A stretch of DNA of 11,976 nucleotides. Origin: a bacterium. Lineage in GTDB: Bacteria > Krumholzibacteriota > Krumholzibacteria > LZORAL124-64-63. Under the pieces are notes generated by a model that ran no database searches, was not told the origin of the DNA, and saw nothing but the letters and a program-made list of their open reading frames with translations. The DNA lies in NCBI GenBank assembly GCA_016873405.1, contig VGXH01000018.1, positions 1-11,976 on the forward strand, read 5' to 3'. The translations under genes and the position numbers were made by a program. This document shows positions 1 to 6,557 of this stretch, piece after piece (the stretch's first letter is position 1; each line of letters opens with the position of its first letter).

Positions 1-693
1 AAAACTGCCCGGCCCGTGGCGGCCGGTCTGCGCGTGACCGAGGCCGGCGCGGTCGTCCATGCCGTCCTGAAGGCGCGCGACGGGAAGGCCGCCTTCCGCC
101 AGTTGACCGGCCTGCTGGACCGCCTGGCGGCGCTGCCGACCCCGGTGCGGCTGGAGCCGCTGCCGGAAGAGCGCTTTCCCGGCGCCGATGTGCGCGGCTA
201 CCGCGTCTGGCTGGACGCGCCGGCGCTGCTGGCCCCGGTGCGGGGCGCGGGCGCCGCCGCGCCCCAGGTGCAACAGGTGTCGGGGCTGTTCGGCCGCCTG
301 GCGCCGGAGATCCGGCTGGCCCGGGTCGGGGACCACCTGCTGGCGTGCGCCGACCCGGACCGCGGAGCCCTGGCGATGATGATCGCGGCCTGCCGCGACG
401 AGTCCCGACGGGGCCCGGTTGATCCGCGGCCCGTGGCGGCGGCCGCGGGCGACGGCCACGTGCAGGAAGTGATCGCCGGAGACCTGACGGCGCTGTGGCG
501 CTGGTTCGCCGGCCTGGCCGGCGATCCGGAGGACCCGGCGGCGCTGCCGGGCGCCGACGCGCTGGAGTCGCTGCCCTGCCGGCTGACGATGTCGGCCTGG
601 GACGGCGGCTTCGCCGGCACCTTCTCGGTGCGCCGCGACGACCTGCTGAGCCTGGCGCGGGCCCTGACCGCCGCCGCGCCGGCGCCGCGCTGA
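1..693 (+). CDS. Unrecognised protein, 3' part (truncated by window edge)
   Basis: The frame is open from the first base, so the gene probably begins outside the window. A GTG at position 16 could serve as a start but has no ribosome binding site in view. About 230 residues are visible, ending at TGA 691-693. The protein is rich in Ala, Arg, Leu and Pro, with no transmembrane segment, no Cys cluster and no nucleotide-binding or catalytic motif that I recognise. It looks like a folded alpha/beta protein: a stretch around residues 60-75 of the visible frame (YRVWLDAPALL) is followed by a region like a 'score or state read-out' (RLARVGDHLLACADPDRGALAMMI). Near the C-terminus is a probable beta hairpin (LTMSAWDGGFAGTFSV), then a helix and an Ala/Pro tail. 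This weakly recalls DUF3352-like surface or periplasmic proteins, but I cannot assign it. It converges on the ferritin gene, so its function cannot be read from an operon partner here. The coding call rests on frame length and strong codon bias. Confidence 0.7.
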   Translation, partial: KTARPVAAGLRVTEAGAVVHAVLKARDGKAAFRQLTGLLDRLAALPTPVRLEPLPEERFPGADVRGYRVWLDAPALLAPVRGAGAAAPQVQQVSGLFGRLAPEIRLARVGDHLLACADPDRGALAMMIAACRDESRRGPVDPRPVAAAAGDGHVQEVIAGDLTALWRWFAGLAGDPEDPAALPGADALESLPCRLTMSAWDGGFAGTFSVRRDDLLSLARALTAAAPAPR

Positions 694-724
694 GGCGCGC
701 ACCGCCGGTGGCGGGGAATGCAGA

Positions 725-748
725 AGGGGCGACCGTGCGGTCGCCCCT
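725..748. terminator. Hairpin between convergent genes, likely bidirectional terminator
   Basis: Perfect inverted repeat: arms AGGGGCGACC (725-734) and GGTCGCCCCT (739-748) around the four-base loop GTGC. It lies 31 bases after the stop of the left-edge gene and 38 bases after the stop of the convergent ferritin gene, where a shared terminator would be expected. There is no real T tract on the + side. On the - side the stem is followed by TTCTG, a weak U-rich stretch. Factor-independent termination is therefore plausible but not certain; an mRNA 3'-end stabiliser is the alternative. Confidence 0.6.
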
Positions 749-786
749 GTCGGGCCCGCCGGCGCGGCCGGCGGCGCGGACCCGCT

Positions 787-1296
787 TCAGGCCCCCGCGG
801 CCGGCGACGCGGTGCGCGTCTTCAGTTCGCGGTCGATCAGGAACAGCCCGGCGCCGTCGGTGCCCACCATCTTGATCTTGTTGACGATGTCATCGACGTT
901 CGCTTCCTCCTCGACCTGCTCGGTGACGTACCACTGCATCAGGTTGTTCGTGGCGTGATCCTTCTCGGCCTGCGCAAGGTCCGCCAGCTTGGTGATGTTG
1001 GCCGTCATGAACTTCTCGTGGTTCAGCGCCGCCTCGAAGGCCGCCAGCGGGTTGGCCCACTCCTTCGGCGGCGCTTTCACCTCCGCCAGCACCACGCGGC
1101 CCCCGCGGCTGATCACGTAGTCGAAGATCTTCAGGGCGTGGTCGTGCTCCTCCTGGGCCTGCAGCCGCATCCAGTGGGCGCAGCCGTCCAGATGGACGTC
1201 CGCGAAGTACGCCGCCATCGACTGGTAGATGTAGGAGGAGTAGTACTCCTCGTTGATCTGCTGGTTCAGGGCCGCCAGGAGGTTGGGTTTCAGCAT
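787..1296 (-). CDS. ftnA: Bacterial non-haem ferritin
   Basis: Ferritin stores iron by oxidising Fe(II) at a di-iron centre inside each subunit of a 24-subunit cytoplasmic shell. The product is 169 residues, the usual length. All ferroxidase-centre ligands known from E. coli FtnA appear at the same numbering: Glu17, Glu50, His53, Glu94, Gln127 and Glu130, with Tyr24 also present. The motifs NEEYYSSYIY (helix A) and EEHDHALKIFDYVISRGG (helix B) are characteristic. No haem-binding Met like that of bacterioferritin is evident, and the Q-x-x-E at 127-130 favours FtnA over Bfr. I chose the ATG at 1296-1294 because a GGAGG lies six bases upstream (1307-1303). The frame stays open 17 codons further upstream, but that extension (SESRPEPTQRRRP) does not look like ferritin. 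The gene diverges from the pdh operon across a 302-base spacer. No Fur-box-like sequence was seen upstream, so iron regulation is not supported by what I can read. Confidence 0.95.
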   Translation of the reverse strand: MLKPNLLAALNQQINEEYYSSYIYQSMAAYFADVHLDGCAHWMRLQAQEEHDHALKIFDYVISRGGRVVLAEVKAPPKEWANPLAAFEAALNHEKFMTANITKLADLAQAEKDHATNNLMQWYVTEQVEEEANVDDIVNKIKMVGTDGAGLFLIDRELKTRTASPAAGA

Positions 1297-1374
1297 GTCC
1301 GGCCTCCGCCGCTGGGTTGGTTCGGGTCTCGACTCGCTTGTCGGCAAGATAACCGGGCCGCGGCCGGGCAGCTA

Positions 1375-1401
1375 GCCCGGACCATTCGCGAAGGTCCGGG
1401 C
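1375..1401. repeat. Inverted repeat upstream of the pdh promoter, possible operator
   Basis: The arms GCCCGGACC (1375-1383) and GGTCCGGGC (1393-1401) are perfectly complementary over 9 bp. The 9-base spacer between them contains the palindrome TTCGCGAA (1385-1392). The element sits 13 bases upstream of the -35 of the predicted pdh promoter and about 80 bases upstream of the ferritin start. A regulator bound here could act on either gene. It could instead be a hairpin that occurs by chance in GC-rich DNA. It does not resemble the PdhR site (AATTGGT...ACCAATT) or a Fur box. Confidence 0.45.
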
Positions 1402-1413
1402 GAGGGTGAGGGA

Positions 1414-1442
1414 TTGGCGATCCGGGGCCCGCCTGTTATCAT
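1414..1442 (+). promoter_or_regulatory. Extended -10 promoter for the pdh operon
   Basis: The -35 hexamer is TTGGCG (1414-1419, four of six matches to TTGACA). A 17-base spacer follows, ending in an extended -10 TG (1434-1435), then the -10 hexamer TATCAT (1437-1442, five of six matches to TATAAT). Transcription would begin near 1449, leaving a leader of about 150 bases before the pdhA start. This is the best sigma-70-type match seen in the spacer, and it is oriented towards the operon. It is a sequence match only, with no direct support. Confidence 0.6.
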
Positions 1443-1549
1443 GTGCCCTGTTCTTCCCGGGCCGGCCCCCGGCGCCGCAGGGCGCATTCGGAGGCACACC
1501 TGGCCCCCATCAAGGATGCCCGCCGCAGCGCCAGGTCCCGCGTCCGCCC

Positions 1550-1575
1550 GCCCCGCCCGGGCAGGGTGGCGGGGC
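1550..1575 (+). promoter_or_regulatory. GC-rich hairpin in the pdhA leader
   Basis: The arms GCCCCGCC (1550-1557) and GGCGGGGC (1568-1575) form a perfect 8-bp all-G/C stem with a 10-base loop. It ends 12 bases before the AAGGA ribosome binding site of pdhA (1588-1592). It could help set translation or protect the 5' end of the mRNA. No T tract follows, so it does not look like an attenuator terminator. In DNA this GC-rich, such a stem may be accidental. Confidence 0.3.
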
Positions 1576-1598
1576 CGCGCCTCGCAGAAGGACCACGC

Positions 1599-2702
1599 AT
1601 GCCGAGAAAGCCCGTCGCGAAGTTCGTCGTCGACCACCTGCAGGTCCTGGACGAGAAGGGCCAGGTCGACGCGAAGCTGGACCCCGGCCTGCCGGGCGAG
1701 CGCCTGTTGGAGATGTACCGCTGGATGCGCCTGGCGCGCGAGCTGGACGAGCGCATGCTCAAGCTGCAGCGCCAGGGCCGCCTGGGCACCTTTCCGCCCA
1801 ACACCGGCCACGAGGCCGTCAGCGTGCCGATCGCCATGGCCATGGGCCCGAAGGACTGGTTCGTGGGCGCCTTCCGCGAGACCGGCGGCCGGCTGGTGCG
1901 GGGCGAACCGTTGACCTCGCCGCTGCACTACTACAACGGCTGGGAAGAGGGCAACCTCCTGCCGGATCCGGCCCTGCGCATCACGCCGATCAGCGTGGTC
2001 ATCGGCTGCCAGATTCCCCAGGCGGCCGGGCTCGCGTTCGCCAGCCGTTACCAGGGCGAGGACGCGGTCGCGGTGGCCTTCATCGGCGACGGCGGCACCA
2101 GCGAGGGGGACTTCCACGAGGGGTTGAACTTCGCCGCGGTCTGGAAGGCGCCGGTCGTCTATGTGGTGCAGAACAACCAGTGGGCCATCTCGGTGCCCCG
2201 CGCGGCGCAGACCAGCAGCCGCACGCTGGCCCAGAAGGCCCTCGGCTTCGACATCCCTTGCCTGCAGGTCGACGGCAACGACGCGCTGGCGGTGTGGGTG
2301 GCGATCCACGAGGCGCTGGACCACGCGCGCTCGGGCAAGGGCCCGTACCTGATCGAGGCGGTCACCTACCGCCTGATGATGCACACCACGGCCGACGACC
2401 CGAAGAAGTACCGCGACGAGGCCGAGGAGAAACGCGCCTGGGAGAAGGAGCCGCTGATCCGCTTCCGCGCCTACCTGGGCGCGCGCGGCCTGTGGGACGA
2501 GGAGCGCGACCGGGCGCTGGCGGCCGAGGTCAAGGACCAGGTCGACGGCGCCGTGCGCGCCTTCGAGGCCCCGCACGACCGCGCCGACGACATCGCCTTC
2601 GAGCACGTCTACGGCACCGACCACCCGCACCTGCACGAGCAGCGCGCCGAGTTCCTGGCCAACGTGCGCTTCGACGGCGGCAAGGAGGCCGACCATGGCT
2701 AA
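1599..2702 (+). CDS. pdhA: Pyruvate dehydrogenase E1 component, alpha subunit
   Basis: E1 alpha and E1 beta together form the thiamine diphosphate enzyme that decarboxylates pyruvate and passes the acetyl unit to the lipoyl group of E2. The 367-residue length is normal. The ThDP/Mg motif begins GDGG at residues 163-166 and ends at Asn192-Asn193 (VVQNNQW), the usual GDG-x(~27)-NN. The ThDP-side loop RLMMHTTADDPKKYR around His262 is the conserved loop that in eukaryotic homologues carries the regulatory serines; here the equivalent positions are threonines. The N-terminal pattern (RLARELDERMLKLQRQGRLGTFPPNTGHEA) and the C-terminal part (PLIRFRAYLGARGLW) match the Bacillus-type PdhA more closely than branched-chain 2-oxo acid E1 alpha. 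That is family knowledge from memory, so BkdA remains an alternative. I chose the ATG at 1599 because AAGGA lies six bases upstream (1588-1592). The frame is open back to 1443, but the extra 52 residues are basic, low-complexity and unlike the family. The gene heads a five-gene operon and overlaps pdhB. Confidence 0.93.
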   Translation: MPRKPVAKFVVDHLQVLDEKGQVDAKLDPGLPGERLLEMYRWMRLARELDERMLKLQRQGRLGTFPPNTGHEAVSVPIAMAMGPKDWFVGAFRETGGRLVRGEPLTSPLHYYNGWEEGNLLPDPALRITPISVVIGCQIPQAAGLAFASRYQGEDAVAVAFIGDGGTSEGDFHEGLNFAAVWKAPVVYVVQNNQWAISVPRAAQTSSRTLAQKALGFDIPCLQVDGNDALAVWVAIHEALDHARSGKGPYLIEAVTYRLMMHTTADDPKKYRDEAEEKRAWEKEPLIRFRAYLGARGLWDEERDRALAAEVKDQVDGAVRAFEAPHDRADDIAFEHVYGTDHPHLHEQRAEFLANVRFDGGKEADHG

Positions 2703-3675
2703 GCTGACGATGGTGCAGGCCATCAACCTCGCGCTGGCGGAGGAGATGGAGCGCGACCGCTCGGTGCTCGTGCTGGGCGAGGACGTGGGCAGGGACGGCG
2801 GCGTGTTCCGCGTCACGGACGGCCTGCTGGAGAAGTTCGGCAGGGATCGCGTGCTGGACACGCCGCTGGCCGAGAGCGCCATCCTGGGCGCCTCGATCGG
2901 CATGGCCATGGCCGGGCTGCGGCCGGTCTGCGAGATGCAGTTCTGCGGCTTCAGCTACCTGATGATGGGCCAGTACGAGGCGCACGCCACGCGCATGCGC
3001 GCCCGCACGCAGGGGCAGTTCACGCTGCCGCTGGTCGTGCGCATGCCCTACGGCGGCGGCGTGCGCGCCCTGGAGCACCACAGCGAGAGCCGCGAAGCCA
3101 TCTGGGCCCACCTGCCGGGCGCCAAGGTCGTGCTGCCCAGCGGGCCGCGCAACGCGCGCGCGCTCATGGCCGCGGCGATCCGCGACCCGGACCCCGTCGT
3201 GTTCATGGAGCCCAAGCACTCGTACCGCGCCTTCCGCGAGGAGGTGCCGGACGAGCCCGAGGTGCTGCCCATCGGGAAGTGCCAGGTGGCGCAGCCGGGC
3301 ACGGATCTGACGCTGGTCTCGTGGGGCGCGATGATGCGGCCGACGTTGAAGGCCGCGGCAGAGGTGACCGAGAAGCGTGGCGCGTCGATCGAGATCATCG
3401 ACGTGCTTTCCATCGCCCCGCTGGACGCCGGCGCGATCTGCGAGTCGGTGCGCCGCACGGGCCGCTGCGTCGTGGTGCAGGAGGCTCCGCGCAGCTTCGG
3501 ACCAAGCAGCGAGATCACCGCGCAGATCAACGACCGCGCCTTCCTGTATCTGGAGGCGCCCGTCGCGCGCGTGACGGGCTACGACGTGGTGACGCCCTAC
3601 TTCGGTCGCGAGAAGCATTACATCCCGAGCGCCGGCCGCGTGGCCCGCGCCATCGAAGAGACGCTGGACTTCTGA
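2695..3675 (+). CDS. pdhB: Pyruvate dehydrogenase E1 component, beta subunit
   Basis: The 326-residue transketolase-like subunit completes the E1 alpha2-beta2 heterotetramer. Residues at its interface with E1 alpha build the ThDP site. Glu29 in VLGEDVG is in the position of the glutamate that activates the aminopyrimidine ring of ThDP. DTPLAESAILGASIGMA (about residues 60-76) is the signature of the family. His128-His129 (EHHSE) sit where the catalytic histidine of E1 beta lies. The C-terminal transketolase domain is present (LTLVSWGAMMRPTLKAA, then IIDVLSIAPLD, then a TGYDVVTPY end). The ATG overlaps the end of pdhA by eight bases, and AAGGAGG (2682-2688) sits six bases upstream inside pdhA. 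That is a strong ribosome binding site and implies translational coupling and equal expression of the two subunits. The stop is followed by only 30 bases before pdhC. Confidence 0.94.
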   Translation: MAKLTMVQAINLALAEEMERDRSVLVLGEDVGRDGGVFRVTDGLLEKFGRDRVLDTPLAESAILGASIGMAMAGLRPVCEMQFCGFSYLMMGQYEAHATRMRARTQGQFTLPLVVRMPYGGGVRALEHHSESREAIWAHLPGAKVVLPSGPRNARALMAAAIRDPDPVVFMEPKHSYRAFREEVPDEPEVLPIGKCQVAQPGTDLTLVSWGAMMRPTLKAAAEVTEKRGASIEIIDVLSIAPLDAGAICESVRRTGRCVVVQEAPRSFGPSSEITAQINDRAFLYLEAPVARVTGYDVVTPYFGREKHYIPSAGRVARAIEETLDF

Positions 3676-3705
3676 CGCGGTCGCGGACGGACCGGGAGGC
3701 TGGCC

Positions 3706-5082
3706 TTGTTCGAGTTCAAACTGCCCGACCTGGGCGAAGGCATCGCCGAGGGCGAGATCCTCAAGTGGCACGTCACCGAGGGCGGCGAGGTCCGGGAGGA
3801 CGCGCCGCTGGTCGACGTCGAGACCGACAAGGCCGCCGTCACCATCCCCTCGCCGCGCGGCGGACGCGTCGCCTCGCTGCGCGGCAAGGTGGGCGACACG
3901 GTGAACGTCGGCGAGGTCGTTGTGGTGATCGACGACGGAGCGGGCGCGAAGGCGGCGCCGGCGGCCCCCGCGGTCGCGCCGGCGCAAGTCGGCGGCCCGG
4001 CGGCGGTCCCGGCCCCCGCGGCGGCCCCCGCGGTCGCGCCGGCGCCGATCGGCGGCCCCGCCCCCGCCGGCGCGCGCCGTCCGGTGCCCGCGGCGCCGGC
4101 CACCCGGCGCCTGGCCCGCGAGTTGAAGATCGACATCGACCTGGTGCCCGCCACCGGCCCGGCCGGACGCGTCACCCCCGAGGACGTGCACCGCTTCGCC
4201 GCCGGCGGCCCGGCCGCGCCCGCCCCGACGCCCGCCGTCAGGCACGCACCGCCCCCGCCCGAGCACGTGACCGCGCGGGCGGTGCGCGACGACACCGCGT
4301 TCGCCGAGTTCGCCGCGCACGCGGCGGCCACCATCCCCTTCCTGGAGCTGGAGCCGCTGCCGGACTTCCGGCACGAGGGACCGGTGCAGGTCGAGGCGCT
4401 GCGCTCGATCCGCCGCAAGGTGGCGCGCAAGATGGTCACCAGCATGACGCTGGTGCCGCACGTGGCGCACATGGACGACGCCGACGTCACGGAGTTGGAA
4501 GCGTTCCGCCTGCGCGAGCGCGACCGCCGGCAGGGCGGCGCCGGCGGCAGGCTGACGCTGCTGGCCTTCGTCATCAAGGCCGTGACCGCGGGCCTGCGGG
4601 CCGCGCCGGCGTTCAACGCCAGCCTGGACCCGTTCCGCGAGGAGATCATCTACAAGAAGTACTACAACATCGGCTTCGCGGCGGACACCGGCCGCGGGCT
4701 GGTGGTGCCGGTGATCCAGGGGACGGACACGCGCAGCATCGTCGATATCAGCGAGCAGATCGCCGACAAGGCCGCGCGCGCGCGCGCCGGCGCGCTGCCG
4801 CCCGAGGAGATGCGCGGCGGCACCTTCACGATCACCAACGTGGGGCCGCTGGGCGGCACCGCGCTGCTGGCGACGATCAACTACCCCGAGGTGGCGATCC
4901 TGGGCATGGGCCGCGTGCAGGAGAAGCCCGTGGTGCGCGACGGGCAGATCGTCATCCGCAGGATCCTGCCGCTGACGCTGGCCTTCGACCACCGCGTGGC
5001 CGACGGCGCGGACGCCGCCCGCTTCGTGGGCGAGTTGGCGCGCCAGCTGTCCGACCCGAACCTGCTGCTGCTGGAGACGTGA
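3706..5082 (+). CDS. pdhC: Dihydrolipoamide acetyltransferase (E2) of the pyruvate dehydrogenase complex
   Basis: E2 is the structural core of the complex and transfers acetyl from lipoamide to CoA. The 458 residues comprise one lipoyl domain (about 1-78, lipoyl lysine Lys42 in ETDKAAV), an Ala/Pro linker (79-130) with a 20-residue internal duplication, and a peripheral subunit-binding domain (about 131-167, ATRRLARELKIDIDLV...GRVTPEDV). A second long linker follows to about 225, then the catalytic domain. The active site is His429-x3-Asp433-Gly434 (FDHRVADG), and TITNVGPLGGT is the conserved acyltransferase strand. The start is TTG at 3706: GGGAGG lies six bases upstream (3694-3699), the frame has a stop at 3673-3675, and no ATG or GTG occurs between, so the lipoyl domain must begin here. 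A single lipoyl domain is typical of non-enterobacterial E2. A branched-chain or acetoin E2 has the same plan, so the pyruvate assignment leans on the E1 genes. The rare TTG start may tune E2 dosage. Confidence 0.92.
   Translation: MFEFKLPDLGEGIAEGEILKWHVTEGGEVREDAPLVDVETDKAAVTIPSPRGGRVASLRGKVGDTVNVGEVVVVIDDGAGAKAAPAAPAVAPAQVGGPAAVPAPAAAPAVAPAPIGGPAPAGARRPVPAAPATRRLARELKIDIDLVPATGPAGRVTPEDVHRFAAGGPAAPAPTPAVRHAPPPPEHVTARAVRDDTAFAEFAAHAAATIPFLELEPLPDFRHEGPVQVEALRSIRRKVARKMVTSMTLVPHVAHMDDADVTELEAFRLRERDRRQGGAGGRLTLLAFVIKAVTAGLRAAPAFNASLDPFREEIIYKKYYNIGFAADTGRGLVVPVIQGTDTRSIVDISEQIADKAARARAGALPPEEMRGGTFTITNVGPLGGTALLATINYPEVAILGMGRVQEKPVVRDGQIVIRRILPLTLAFDHRVADGADAARFVGELARQLSDPNLLLLET
3961..4058 (+). 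repeat. 60-bp in-frame tandem duplication in the E2 linker
   Basis: A 24-base block starting at 3961 recurs without change at 4021, exactly 60 bases later. Similarity continues for another 14 bases with three mismatches (3961-3998 against 4021-4058). At protein level this gives two copies of AAPAVAPA-x-[VI]-GGP, residues 86-98 and 106-118, spaced 20 residues apart. It lies in the flexible Ala/Pro linker between the lipoyl and subunit-binding domains, where length can vary without breaking a fold. Replication slippage is the likely origin. Confidence 0.85.
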
Positions 5083-5119
5083 GCCGGGCCGCGGGGCGCC
5101 GGGCGCAAGGAGAACGCTC

Positions 5120-6556
5120 ATGGTGATGGGAAGCCTGCGCGAGGAGACCGAGGTCGTCGTCATCGGCAGCGGCCCCGGCGGCTACGTGGCGGCGCTGCGC
5201 CTGGCGGACCTGGGCAAGAACGTCCTGCTGGTCGAGAGCCGCGAACGCCCCGGCGGAACCTGCCTGCTGGAGGGCTGCATCCCCTCGAAGGCGCTGATCC
5301 ACACGGTCGAGATCAAGGAGGCGGCGCGGCGCGCGGCCGAGTTCGGCCTGTCCTTCGACAACGTGCGCATCGACCCGGCGCGGCTGCGCGCCTGGACCGA
5401 CGGCATCGTGCAGGGCCTCAGCGACGGCATCCGCGGCCTGCTCAAGCGGCGCGGCGTGACCGTTCTGCGCGGGCACGCGCGGTTCACCTCGCCCACGTCG
5501 CTGGCGCTGGAGGGCGGCGAAGTCTCGGGCGTCGATTTCAAGCAGGCGATCATCGCCACCGGTTCGAGCCTGAACCGGCTGCCGCCGGGCATCGTGCGGT
5601 CGGTGTGGTCGAGCGCGGATGCGCTCAAGCTGCCGCGCGTGCCGGAGAGTCTGCTCGTGGTCGGCGGCGGCTACATCGGCCTGGAGATGGGCCTGGTCTA
5701 CCAGGGCCTCGGCTCGAAGGTCTCGGTCGTCGAGTTCTTCCCGCGCCTGCTGATGGGCGCCGACTTCGACCTGGTCGACGTCATGGTGGGGCAGGTCAGC
5801 GAGCGGCTCGAGGAGATCATGGTCGACTCCAAGGTGCTGTCGATCACCGAGGCGGGCGGCGGCCAAGATGCCGGCGGATTCGACGTCGAGATCGAGCACG
5901 GCGGGCAGAAGGTGCGCAAGCACTACGCGCAGGTGCTGGTCGCCATCGGGCGCCGCCCCAACTCCGACGACATCGGCCTGGAGAACACGAAGATCAAGGT
6001 CGACGACAAGGGCTTCATCCTGACGGGCCCCGACTGCCGCACCGACGAGCCGAACCTCTTCGCCATCGGCGACGTGGCCACCGGCCCGATGCTGGCGCAC
6101 AAGGCCAGCCGCGAGGGCAAGGTCGCGGCCGAGGTGATCGCCCACGGCACGGCGGCCTTCGACAACCGCGCCATCCCGGCCGTCGTCTTCACGGACCCGG
6201 AGATCGCCTGGACCGGCCTGACCGAGCGCGAGGCCGAAGAGCAGGGGCTCAAGGTCAACATCGGGCGTTTCCCCCTGTCGGCGCTGGGGCGCGCGCGCAC
6301 GCTCGGCCGCACCGACGGCCTGGTCAAGGTCATCGCCGAGCCGGACACGGGCCTGATCCTGGGCGTGGGCATGGTCGGGCCGATGGCCAGCGAACTGATC
6401 GCCGAGGGCACGCTCGCGGTCGAGATGGGCGCCACGCTCGAGGACATCATGGTCACGATCCACCCGCACCCGACGCTGTCGGAGGCCGTCATGGAAGCGG
6501 CCGAGGTGGCGGCCGGCGAGGCGGTGCACATCAACCCGCCGCGCAAGGTGCGCTGA
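5120..6556 (+). CDS. lpdA: Dihydrolipoyl dehydrogenase (E3)
   Basis: E3 is the homodimeric FAD enzyme that reoxidises dihydrolipoamide and reduces NAD+. At 478 residues it has the usual length. The FAD-binding glycine motif is GSGPGG (16-21). The redox disulfide is Cys48-x4-Cys53 (CLLEGCIPSK). The NAD-binding motif is VVGGGYIGLEMG, the second FAD contact is LFAIGDVATGPMLAHKA, and the dimer-interface catalytic pair is His450/Glu455 in HPHPTLSE. All key residues are intact. The ATG at 5120 has AAGGAG (5107-5112) seven bases upstream. A second in-frame ATG at 5126 is too far from it, so 5120 is preferred. The gene lies 37 bases after pdhC and one base before the lipoate ligase gene, firmly in the operon. 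It carries no extra N-terminal lipoyl domain. The enzyme could also serve 2-oxoglutarate dehydrogenase or the glycine cleavage system if the genome has no other copy. Confidence 0.95.
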   Translation: MVMGSLREETEVVVIGSGPGGYVAALRLADLGKNVLLVESRERPGGTCLLEGCIPSKALIHTVEIKEAARRAAEFGLSFDNVRIDPARLRAWTDGIVQGLSDGIRGLLKRRGVTVLRGHARFTSPTSLALEGGEVSGVDFKQAIIATGSSLNRLPPGIVRSVWSSADALKLPRVPESLLVVGGGYIGLEMGLVYQGLGSKVSVVEFFPRLLMGADFDLVDVMVGQVSERLEEIMVDSKVLSITEAGGGQDAGGFDVEIEHGGQKVRKHYAQVLVAIGRRPNSDDIGLENTKIKVDDKGFILTGPDCRTDEPNLFAIGDVATGPMLAHKASREGKVAAEVIAHGTAAFDNRAIPAVVFTDPEIAWTGLTEREAEEQGLKVNIGRFPLSALGRARTLGRTDGLVKVIAEPDTGLILGVGMVGPMASELIAEGTLAVEMGATLEDIMVTIHPHPTLSEAVMEAAEVAAGEAVHINPPRKVR

Positions 6557-6557
6557 C

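Larger units (their letters stand above)
1297..1598. other. Divergent intergenic region ftnA / pdhA
   Basis: This is the only gene-free stretch longer than 300 bases. From left to right it holds the ferritin leader and presumed promoter (weak, not confidently located), a 9-bp inverted repeat at 1375-1401, a good extended -10 promoter facing pdhA (1414-1442), and a pdhA leader of about 150 bases with a GC-rich hairpin at 1550-1575. The base composition of 1320-1440 is somewhat more mixed than that of the flanking coding DNA. I see no convincing small gene here. A frame runs from an ATG at 1515 into pdhA out of frame, but it has no ribosome binding site. Confidence 0.7.

Noticed and set aside
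1297..1347. N-terminal extension of ferritin by 17 residues
   Set aside because: Starting at 1296 gives exact agreement with E. coli FtnA residue numbering and has GGAGG at six bases.
1346..1351. TATCTT on the minus strand as the ferritin -10
   Set aside because: The distance to the start is reasonable, but no acceptable -35 lies 16-18 bases upstream and the extended TG is incomplete, so it was not listed as a feature.
1443..1598. N-terminal extension of pdhA by 52 codons
   Set aside because: The extension is basic and unlike the E1 alpha family, overlaps the predicted promoter and leader, and has no ribosome binding site. The ATG at 1599 has one.
2530..5163. 877-codon open frame on the minus strand, antisense to pdhB and pdhC
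   Set aside because: The product is Arg/Ala/Gly/His-rich low-complexity sequence with no motif, and the plus strand carries two unmistakable genes. Long antisense frames are expected at this GC content. The same applies to the minus-strand frames at 1290-2909, 4952-6529 and 5923-7944.
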